From positions 1 to 18,939 of the forward strand of contig UZAE01000735.1 in the NCBI GenBank assembly GCA_900617975.1: 18,939 nucleotides of DNA, read 5' to 3'. Within the stretch, counting starts at the first letter, position 1. Each line of letters begins with the position of its first letter. The translations under genes and the position numbers were made by a program. Positions 12,201 to 18,939 of the stretch are shown in pieces. The notes beneath the pieces were generated by a model. It had not been told where the DNA came from, made no database searches, and saw only the letters and a list, made by a program, of their open reading frames with translations. This DNA is from Rodentolepis nana. Taxonomy: Eukaryota > Platyhelminthes > Cestoda > Cyclophyllidea > Hymenolepididae.

Positions 12201-15200
12201 CTATAATCAGGTATTCATTCAAACACAGCATTCCACAAGTAAGAGTGGACCACTGAGAGTTTAAATATTTTTTTAAACTAAATTAAATCAACGAAAGTTA
12301 ACTTAATACCCTTAGAAGTACTTAAGGAATCCCATGTAAAAATAACAGAGTAAAGATGACCTTATGACCCCATGAAGAAACACATCGTCTTTCAGCAGCC
12401 ACCATCCAAGTAATAAAGTCAGAATTTACAATTTGGCAAAAAAAATACAAAAGGTAATTTGATGTTAATTAAACAAGAATTCGTATTCACAAAAAACACA
12501 ATAAAATAACAAAAAAGGAGTTGTGGATATTTGTAGCAATAGCTACAAAAGTGCACGCAACTAGCACACCAAAGGCAACTCCTGGTACTGTAAAGTCAGA
12601 TTTAGAAAGAATTGATGATAATTCAAGTAGTTAAAAAAGCCGTCCGATTATTAATGTGGAGATGTAGGAAACATAAGTTATGCAAATAAAGACCCTTTGG
12701 GGATTTAGGACTTGCAAAAAACAGAGCAAAGGTAGCCTTAGGTTAGGCTATTGCCGATGACCGATAAGTAAGATATCATGGCATATTCAAATGTACAAAA
12801 GTGACTTGAAGCAGATTAAATAAATGTGTGCCTAATAATGGGCAATAGATAATATAAGCCAATATAATATGCTGTTTTCTAGGTCCAAGGGAATATGGAA
12901 TGACTATTCAAAATGGTCATTGTCGTGGGGGTGAAACTGTATATATACCAAGTCAGAGACGACGAAGTCAATGTTCATCGGTGCACTTTCAAGGCGGTGA
13001 ACTACCAATTATGTTGACTAATTTTGGCCAATAAGATGCCGTAGAATGCAAGTTTCTCATCTGAGTAGCTAATGGATACCTTCCCCTTATATCCGAGCTA
13101 AGTGCTGTGAACTTTTTCCACATGGGCTTGGAACGTTATAAATCCAACTTTATGCCAACCAAATGTTCAACTTTGAAAATAAGAGAAGGGAAATAACACC
13201 ATCTTATAAAAGTATGAACCTTAGCTCTGGCAATTAATAAATTAAAACTGATCTTTGGAATATACCACTTAAATATGAATAAACCCAAACATTGGTTCTT
13301 GAAGAATTGTATATCCAGTAAAATATACAAAACTAGGCTTGACAACAATAATTGGCTCAAGCTGAGCGTGCTACAAGAGACAATTCAAACTCTCTATTCA
13401 GGAACAAAATATAGTAATTTTATACAACTTCGTCTCTAGTAAATTCGAGATAAAAATCTAGATATGACTCTATCCAACTCCCGTTTTTGATAAAAATATT
13501 AATTAATAAAGTAATAAAGAGAGCATGCCTGCGTGAGTGGGTGACTCTTCACCCAGTGAGTCAGAGGAAGATGGACTTCCATTAGAACTCGAAGGCGTTG
13601 CAGGCGTGGAGGGTGCAGAAGCTTGCCCGTTGGTTGCCACAGCAACGACTTGATTCGCTTGATTTGTCTCTTCCTGGTCTTCCTCCTCCTCCTCCCCCCC
13701 TACTGAATCTTCGCCACTACCGCCGGCAGCAGCCGTCAGCCATTCCGGTTCACCACCAATCACCAACTGCTCCCTCAGCCATACGCAGCCAAAGAGGGCG
13801 GTGAGAGCCACTAAGACGATCATGAACCCCTGAAGAATTGGAAAAATTCAATAAATTCCTCAGGTCGCGACTTTTACAAATAAGTCGATAGAGAGCGGAT
13901 ATAAAGACAAGAATTTACTAATAGTGAAGTAATCCCCATCCATCCTTAACTTTTCTATAAAAGCCTGTAAGTTGTTGATCGACCATCACCAAATATGTAG
14001 CCCTATTCGTTGACCATGTTTAAAGCTAACTATCAGTTTACTGACGCACGAAAGGTATACATTCTAACCGTAACTGTAGAACTCTCATCCGCCCACTAAC
14101 CAAAAAATAATATATAACAACTACGATTTGTTTAGTCCAAAACTACTGTTTGCTTTGGGAATGAATAAATTAATACAGAATGGAAAAAGGCATCCCTTAC
14201 CTAGCTCAGAGTATTACGGGGGCATTCGTGATTGTAAATTCAACTATCTTCAAAAAGGTTTGGAGTTGAAGTGATAAGAGGAAGGACAGACATTCTGTTG
14301 ACTAATCAAAACAAAGTAAGCAAAAGAATCTGAATGATAAATATCGGAACTAACAGTAGACCAGCACTTGACTCTACACGCTAAACGATAAAAGCAAAAT
14401 AAATATTTTTCCACAAAAAATTTCACGGAGCAGCATACTTGAATCCCATGATCTAACAATCATTTTCTACAAATCTCTCTCTACCAGTTTTAAAGGCAAG
14501 GGTTCCATAACCTCTTGCTTGAGTATAAAACCACATAGCGAATTTTAGCGGATAGATTTCCCTTATTTAAATTTGATAATGAATGGCCCAGTTTAACACA
14601 AGTAATCAGCGGCCTAAGAACCAAAAAGACCAATTTATTAAAATATTACCGGTTAAGAGTCAAACGAAATGTAAAGACAGGCATAACAGGTGAATTAATT
14701 TTAAAGCAAATCCGCCGCTTATAGACACAAAAATTTATCGGCTTTAACGTGACATTGGCGGAAATTCGCTCCTCTTTGATCATATGACACAACTAGTTAT
14801 AAAATGAACTATTTAAGCAGGAAGACTACACATTTCCGAAAATAAAATTTACTGATAGTCAATACCAAGTATAAGTATAATGAACCGGAGTATGCAAATC
14901 TGAATAAACATTAAATAATAAACAGTTACTTGTATACAGTCTTGGACGACATGTTCAGTAGTAAAAATATCCAGGGGCAGCGAAAGCAGTTCGACAACAT
15001 TTCCTGAGAAGAAACACCGGTAAATACGACAAACAGTGAGAGGAACCACAAAGAGCCATGAGAAGGCGACAGCAAGGAGGTGGAAGAACCGCACCACAAT
15101 ATTTCGGAAGGCGGTTAGGATGCCAAAGAATAGAACTCGCAAAGGTACAACAGGGGGAGTATGAGGGGCGTAGACTGGTTTGAAGGTAAAACGATGATTG

Positions 15201-15597
15201 CAGAGCTCACAGGCCTGACGCTTGCTATATTGCAACCACTGCACTAAACTATTATCAAAGTAAAAACAATTATGAGTTCAGTTCTTTAAAAAGTTAACAC
15301 TATGGCATCCTAGAAGAAACTAGACCTTACCAATCTTGATGAACATATTTGATACTTCCAGTACATAAGCAAGGATAGAAAAGAGGCTGTGAAGGTGAAC
15401 CTTCACACCGGCAAACGCGACAAAAGTCTGAAATGATACGGATATTTTCAGATAACAAAATGTGCTGTACACATATATCAATGAAATATTTTTTCCGTAT
15501 AAAATTAAGACGTTAAATTTTGTAGGAATTATAAAAAGGATAGTGAATAGATATCAAAGTTTTTCTGTAAAAATAACTACATACCGCCGTCATCCAT
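3337..15597 (-). CDS. MARCHF6: MARCHF6/TEB4/Doa10-type ER membrane E3 ubiquitin ligase, complete, 16 coding exons
   Basis: Coding exons in transcript order: 15597-15585, 15427-15331, 15248-14930, 13829-13553, 10741-10445, 10359-10301, 8973-8864, 8785-8668, 8594-8391, 8313-8263, 8194-8094, 7525-7348, 6045-5266, 4278-4050, 3689-3563, 3484-3337. All junctions are GT-AG with matching phases, and the sum is 3108 nt (1035 residues plus TGA); human MARCHF6 is about 910. It transfers ubiquitin to misfolded or sterol-regulated ER proteins for proteasomal degradation. Residues 7-53 form a RING-CH zinc site. About 14 membrane segments follow, with the conserved [12 protein letters not shown] block at 474-485 and a C-terminal element around RRLVNYG (992-998). 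The start ATG encodes MDDG directly before the RING, as in the family, where the RING is very near the N terminus. The exon 4 donor is the least certain junction. Family identity is from memory of human MARCHF6 and strong over the whole length. Confidence 0.95.
3690..4049 (-). other. MARCHF6 intron 14
   Basis: A 360-nt GT-AG intron (GTAAGT donor, TTTTTCCAG acceptor). It contains the second G-rich element. No exon or gene was seen inside. Confidence 0.85.
3750..3785 (-). repeat. G-rich element, copy 2 (inverted relative to copy 1)
   Basis: Read on the minus strand it is GGGG-TTGA-GGGG-T-G10-ATGGTGGA, which fits the canonical four-run G-quadruplex pattern. It lies about 60-95 nt upstream of the 3' splice site of MARCHF6 exon 15, on the transcribed RNA sense. 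G10ATGGTGGA is identical to the copy at 808-825. Confidence 0.75.
4279..5265 (-). other. MARCHF6 intron 13
   Basis: 987 nt, GT-AG, phase 0. The acceptor at 4280-4279 keeps the frame with [11 protein letters not shown] of the next exon. A minus-strand open frame at 4802-4990 has no recognisable domain and is taken as chance. Nothing else seen. Confidence 0.8.
5266..6045 (-). other. MARCHF6 exon 13: large single exon with lumenal/cytosolic loops and Trp-rich insertion
   Basis: This 780-nt exon covers residues 609-868. It opens with a polar Asn/Ser/Asp-rich loop (609-655), then hydrophobic helices around 666-692 and a [10 protein letters not shown] segment aligning to PVFAGRWLM of human. A stretch at about 755-811 has no counterpart that I recall in human MARCHF6. 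It carries tryptophans at 758, 761, 763, 767, 774 and 784 and ends in a basic QQRRR. The last helices (about 823-856) end in LVVFIPIWI. Donor is GAG|GTTCGT, phase 0. Confidence 0.88.
6046..7347 (-). other. MARCHF6 intron 12
   Basis: 1302 nt with a perfect GTAAGT donor and a CTTTTAG acceptor, phase 0. It contains a run of 12 C at 6611-6622 and no recognised gene. Confidence 0.8.
6611..6622. repeat. 12-bp C homopolymer
   Basis: Uninterrupted C run in MARCHF6 intron 12; it is a G run in the transcript. Confidence 0.9.
7526..8093 (-). other. MARCHF6 intron 11
   Basis: 568 nt between TA|GTAATT and TTTCTCAG, phase 2, restoring a Tyr codon (Y549). AT-rich; no gene seen. Confidence 0.78.
8094..8973 (-). 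other. MARCHF6 exons 7-11: conserved membrane core (TEB4/Doa10 domain)
   Basis: Five exons separated by introns of only 78, 73, 77 and 68 nt. They encode successive membrane helices (about residues 360-385, 396-425, 449-472 and 516-536) and the best conserved stretch of the protein, [12 protein letters not shown] followed by DPD..PVQE (474-498). This is the TD region that defines the TEB4/Doa10 branch and is thought to take part in substrate or E2 handling in the membrane. Confidence 0.9.
9163..9208. repeat. (TA)23 dinucleotide microsatellite
   Basis: Forty-six perfect bases of alternating TA, self-complementary and able to form a cruciform. Located in MARCHF6 intron 6. Confidence 0.97.
9660..9670. 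repeat. 11-bp G homopolymer
   Basis: Uninterrupted G run in MARCHF6 intron 6, followed by AGGG. Confidence 0.9.
11768..11790. repeat. Inverted repeat (9-bp arms, 5-base loop)
   Basis: TAAATCGGT and its exact complement ACCGATTTA flank TATTG. The right side continues into two near-copies of GATTTATAGTA. Inside an intron; function unknown. Confidence 0.8.
11935..11945. repeat. 11-bp C homopolymer
   Basis: Uninterrupted C run followed by TCTCTCTC, in MARCHF6 intron 4. Confidence 0.9.
13830..14929 (-). other. MARCHF6 intron 3
   Basis: 1100 nt, CAA|GTAACT donor and CTTCAG acceptor, phase 0, joining DCIQ to GFMIV in line with the family. No gene inside; the frame at 14250-14459 has no recognisable domain. 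Confidence 0.82.
14930..15597 (-). other. MARCHF6 exons 1-3: RING-CH domain and first membrane segment
   Basis: The zinc ligands are all present in C4HC3 order: C7, C10, C24, C26, H34, C37, C50, C53. This is the RING-CH variant that binds the E2 enzyme on the cytosolic face of the ER. C37 is split by the second intron (82 nt); using the acceptor at 15250-15249 restores CLVQW exactly as in the family. Exon 1 codes for only four residues plus one base (MDDG, donor GTATGT). Exon 3 continues with the conserved CELC..RF.F.P.Y block and a hydrophobic segment (about 90-112) ending in [11 protein letters not shown], a family signature. Confidence 0.93.
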
Positions 15598-17384
15598 TGA
15601 TATGAACAGTATAAAAAATCTGGTAGTAGTGGAGTTATAAAGAGCGCTCCTAAAAAGAAATCATTCTAAGCATCAGCATAATTATTAATAGCAATGCATT
15701 TAATTTGTAATTTTTACTTGATTTCTTAGTTATAATAACATAGTGACTTATTAAAATGCGCCTGATAAACATTATTTTACGTAATTTTTAATTCAGTTTC
15801 ATCTTAAAACAATTACCATATATTCTATATTTACCAGATTTTACTTATTAAATTTAACCTTAATTTATCCAGCTCTGTTAAGCATTTCAATACCCTCTCT
15901 TTAATCTTGCCTTAGTGCTAATTTTTAAAAAAAATATACCTGTTATTTATATGTATTTCATCATACCATACAGTCCTTTATCCAGTTGATGAGTATATAT
16001 ATTATTTCAAGTTTACAGTTGTATTAAATCTTACATTCCAACTTTATACATTTATTTGAATTATTTTGCAAAGTTAGGACGAGAAAGATTAGTAAAATCG
16101 TCGAGTTTAATCTTGAAGTATTAATACCTTTTAAACCAATTGTAAAATTTTCCTTTTCTCCGATATTTAGTTTTTACTGAAATATAACTTTATATCAGTC
16201 TGATTCATATCTATCAAGCAATAACCAAACATAGAATTTTTAAGTTATTAATAAGGCAGTATCAGTTAATATTTAAATATTGTTTGTAGGTTTGCAATTT
16301 TCTAATAATCAGTGTGGAAAATGAATTTTAGTCACAATCGAACTTTCATATCTGCAACATTAATAAACCCCCACTATACTCAGAAATCTGTGGAAGATTC
16401 TTCAATGTATAGAAAGACTCCTAGGACTAGCTAAGCTACCACAAATCTATAGAGGAAAAAGATATATGGCGTGCTGTGTGTTTTGTGTATGAAGTGGAAC
16501 GTCTTCCTTATATGCGCTCTCTGTAATGGTGACCACTTATTGGCCTTAGCCATTGTCTGGACGTAATTACTTTTGGTCGTTAATTGAACAAGAAGGCCTC
16601 CAGTCACGTATGCTAAAGTAGTATTCCAACAGTATTTGTTCAGCAGTGAGTTCATTTTTCATTTATATTTGTAACGAATGTTAGTACTCCCAGTCAATTT
16701 GGAGATAATTTTTTGAGAATGTTTGCTTCACAACAAATTTATAAGAATCTATTAGGTAACTTAAAAGAGGGTAATTGTGAGATTAATGCACCTGAGAACT
16801 GTGGGAAGAATTTGTCAGTGTTTTAATTATAAACAAAGTATTTGGTTCATGTTAGCGAGTAATCACTGCTTCAAAGAAGTCCTGTATGAATTCCATTTTA
16901 GAGGATCTTTAAAACGGATAACAAACAACTGAAGTGTTACAATTTCCGGAACACCAAAATTTGGTTGTAGTGCTTTTTAATAAAGAATTCTAAATATATC
17001 TATTTATCCAACCTCGATAAATAGGATGGTCCATGATAAGTCTCATGATCAGAGAAATGCCCTGGTGAGAGTCTCGAATTTAGTCAGTGAATCTTTCCAC
17101 TTCACTTCAACATGGCAGGCGGATACAGTGGGCGGTTCCCCAAGGATTCTTTAAATTATTTTAGATTCGTTTCCAGAGCCTATATAGGATAAACTAAAAT
17201 TATTGCCTTATTACAAATGGTCACTTCAATCGACTATTGTCTGACGAAATTTATCATAAGTCTAGTTTTGTCTTATAACTTGTTTACCTGTTGGAGGTCT
17301 CTTGCAATCACTGTGCTACCATATAAACAAAACTCAGGAACTGCATTTGTCATTTAACCAAGATCAGTCGCCAATCTAGTAGGT
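15598..17384. other. Divergent intergenic region between MARCHF6 and the fucosidase gene
   Basis: About 1.8 kb between two head-to-head start codons, so it should hold both promoters. The part from about 15700 to 16350 is very AT-rich. A minus-strand frame at 16431-16655 (74 codons) is not recognised. No RNA gene or mobile element seen. Confidence 0.65.
17322..17327 (+). promoter_or_regulatory. Possible TATA box of the fucosidase gene
   Basis: TATAAA in the context ATATAAACA, 57 nt before the start codon, would place transcription start near 17350. In AT-rich DNA such a hexamer can occur by chance. Confidence 0.35.
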
Positions 17385-18385
17385 ATGCTAGTGCCAGGAA
17401 TTACTTTTTTTGGAACACTCTGTATTTTCCTTGGGACCGTAACTTCTTCAAATGTCACTTACACCCCAGATTGGGCGTCACTTGACACTCGACCTTTACC
17501 GTCATGGTATGATGAGGCAAAAATAGGTATTTTCATTCACTGGGGAGTTTTTTCGGTTCCCAGTTATGTGTAAGTGATTCTGAATCTAAAACTAATGAAT
17601 TCAATGCAGCAGTGAGTGGTTCTGGTGGTATTGGCAAGGAAAACCCCCAGAACCACGTGTTTGGGTTTACATGCAGACCTACTACCCCAGTGGGTTCTCG
17701 TACCCGGACTTTGCACAGAATTTTCGTGCCGAATTCTTTAATCCTAAGCAATGGGCAGAAATTTTTGCAGCCTCTGGTGCGCAGTACGTAGTTCTCACAG
17801 CAAAACACCACGAGGGATATTGCAATTGGCCTTCTTCGGTCTCCTGGAATTGGAATTCAAAAGATGTAGGCCCAAAAAGGGATATTGTTGGCGACTTAGC
17901 TGATGCTATTCGATCCAAAACATCCCTCCGTTTCGGTGTTTATCATTCCATGTTTGAGTGGTTTAATCCCCTCTACCTTGCCGATAAGGCTACTGGTTAT
18001 AAACAACAGGTAATTAGGTTGAGATTTAAGAAATGCCCTTTAGACATTCGTCCTTCAAAAAACGATGCCAGAACTCTTCGATTTAGTGCTTCGATATCAT
18101 CCAAGTATAATATGGTCAGATGGAGCACCAGGAACAAGTGATTATTGGAAGTCGAAGGAATTCCTTGCCTGGTTGTACAACGACTCTCCGGTGAAAGATG
18201 AAGTTGTGGTAAACGATCGTTGGGGCTCAGATTCTGATTGTAAACATGGTGATTTCTACAACTGTGAAGATAGGTACCATCCGGACAAACTTCCCAATCA
18301 TAAATGGGAAAGCTGTATAACGCTTGACAAGCACTCTTGGGGATTCAGACGGGAAAGTCGACTCTCTGATTACTTGTCAAATCAA
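17385..18385 (+). CDS. FUCA1: Alpha-L-fucosidase (GH29), 5' part, first three coding exons
   Basis: Exons 17385-17569, 17610-18009 and 18044-18385, joined by GT-AG introns of 40 and 34 nt, give residues 1-309; human FUCA1 is about 460, so roughly a third is missing beyond the window. The enzyme removes alpha-L-fucose from glycoprotein and glycolipid glycans, in lysosomes or secreted. Residues 1 to about 21 look like a signal peptide, followed by a glycosylation sequon (N23). Then come [28 protein letters not shown] and KHHEG (127-131). WSDG carries the expected nucleophile D221. P..L...KWE.C (275-286) is the family signature, with E284 at the position of the human acid/base Glu. The ATG at 17385 is favoured because it directly precedes the signal peptide. 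Whether FUCA1 or FUCA2 is meaningful in this lineage is open. Confidence 0.96.
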
Positions 18386-18939
18386 GTAAGTTTCATACCT
18401 TTTAGGCCAACTAATTTAGTTAAATTTGAATATGAACGCTTAGATCTGTTTTAACTATAAAATCTAAATCTCAAAACGGCTTTGAATGAAAATGGTCTTC
18501 GCATTAGATAAAGAGGAAAGACAAATATTTGCTTCCATTAATGTTGCAACTTCGTTTTGAATAGAAGACAAAGTGTAATTGATACCCCCCCCCCCCTATT
18601 TAAATTGATTTTCAATGTTAGTAAAACAACCAAGATTAAGTTCAATAAGAACTTTGGAAATCAAAGGAAGTTTATTTATATTTTCGGTGCTATGAGCATG
18701 GAAGCTATTTATCATTCGAAAATTTGAATCTGGCTATGAAAGCACCCAATATTTTTATACAGTTGAAAAATTATTGTCAGTTTTCGTAAACTAAAACACT
18801 GGGTCGAACACAAGTTCTTCTCTCGAAAATGAACAAAGTAATAATCGTCCCAACTAGTGAAGTAAACTAGGTCTTCAACCGTTCAAAAAGTCTAAATTGC
18901 CAAAAAGGTCAAAATCTGGGAGCAGTCCTGTGAGTGCTA
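18386..18939 (+). other. Fucosidase intron 3, running off the window
   Basis: It begins with a perfect GTAAGT donor (phase 0) after LSNQ. I found nothing matching the expected next block (family ..EIISELVQTVS.GGN..LN.GP) before the window end, so the intron is at least 554 nt. It contains 12 C at 18585-18596. Confidence 0.8.
18585..18596. repeat. 12-bp C homopolymer
   Basis: Uninterrupted C run in the last, incomplete fucosidase intron. Confidence 0.9.

Larger units (their letters stand above)
10742..13552 (-). other. MARCHF6 intron 4 (largest intron)
   Basis: 2811 nt. It contains 11 C at 11935-11945 followed by a short CT stretch, and a perfect 9-bp hairpin at 11768-11790. Minus-strand frames at 11316-11513, 11690-11917 and 13136-13360 lack any known domain and are not called. 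A small linker exon hidden here cannot be excluded. Confidence 0.7.
10445..13829 (-). other. MARCHF6 exons 4-5: second membrane segment and variable acidic/Asn-rich linker
   Basis: Exon 4 (13829-13553) encodes a membrane helix (about 145-161), the family motif [10 protein letters not shown], then a poly-Glu run and a Ser/Thr/Pro-rich stretch. Exon 5 (10741-10445) continues with a Gln/Glu-rich segment, seven consecutive Asn (283-289, genomic about 10580-10600), then [17 protein letters not shown], which is strongly family-like, and a third helix. The human protein has an acidic low-complexity loop in the same place. The 2.8-kb intron between them could hide an extra linker exon, though none is needed by phase. 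Confidence 0.85.

Noticed and set aside
16431..16655. Minus-strand 74-codon frame in the divergent intergenic region
   Set aside because: No recognisable domain and no clear splice partners. An upstream small gene or a transposon fragment cannot be excluded but is not supported.
17682..17918. Minus-strand frames opposite the fucosidase exons
   Set aside because: Shadows of the strongly conserved GH29 coding sequence on the plus strand.
1..18939. CRISPR array, operon, prophage or novel defence system
   Set aside because: All genes are spliced eukaryotic genes of known families. No regularly spaced repeats, tRNA, rRNA, transposase or reverse transcriptase was seen on either strand.

Overview
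The window is a stretch of AT-rich nuclear DNA from an invertebrate animal. It holds three spliced protein-coding genes separated by large non-coding spacers. No prokaryotic, viral or mobile-element gene was recognised. The introns fall into very short classes (34 and 40 nt in the fucosidase; 68-85 nt for most short introns of the other two genes) plus long ones up to 2.8 kb. Introns of 34-40 nt together with a 70-80 nt class are what I recall for parasitic flatworms, tapeworms especially. I therefore lean to a platyhelminth, probably a cestode, but this rests on gene architecture and not on a sequence search.

Region by region. (1) 1-679, plus strand: the 3' end of a CELF/Bruno-like RNA-binding protein gene, covering a Pro/Gln/Ser-rich linker and the third RRM, with one 83-nt intron inside the RNP1 motif and a polyadenylation signal at 748-753. 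(2) 680-3336: intergenic sequence between two convergent gene ends. (3) 15597 down to 3337, minus strand: a complete MARCHF6/TEB4/Doa10-type membrane E3 ubiquitin ligase. I assembled it from 16 coding exons whose phases all agree; it has 1035 codons before the stop, an N-terminal RING-CH domain, many membrane segments and the conserved C-terminal element. (4) 15598-17384: a divergent intergenic region, very AT-rich in its left half. (5) 17385-18385, plus strand: the first three coding exons of a secreted/lysosomal alpha-L-fucosidase (GH29). The fourth exon lies beyond the window edge.

The three genes do not form a pathway. CELF acts on RNA in nucleus and cytoplasm, MARCHF6 in ER-associated degradation and sterol/lipid enzyme turnover, and fucosidase in glycan breakdown. 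I found no evidence of a new multi-gene system. The most unusual observations are an extra C-terminal tail on the MARCHF6 protein with a dynein-light-chain-like TQT motif, a Trp-rich insertion in the same protein, an identical G-tract element in inverted orientation at about 0.8 kb and 3.76 kb, six G/C homopolymers of 10-12 bases in an AT-rich background, and the 34- and 40-nt introns.
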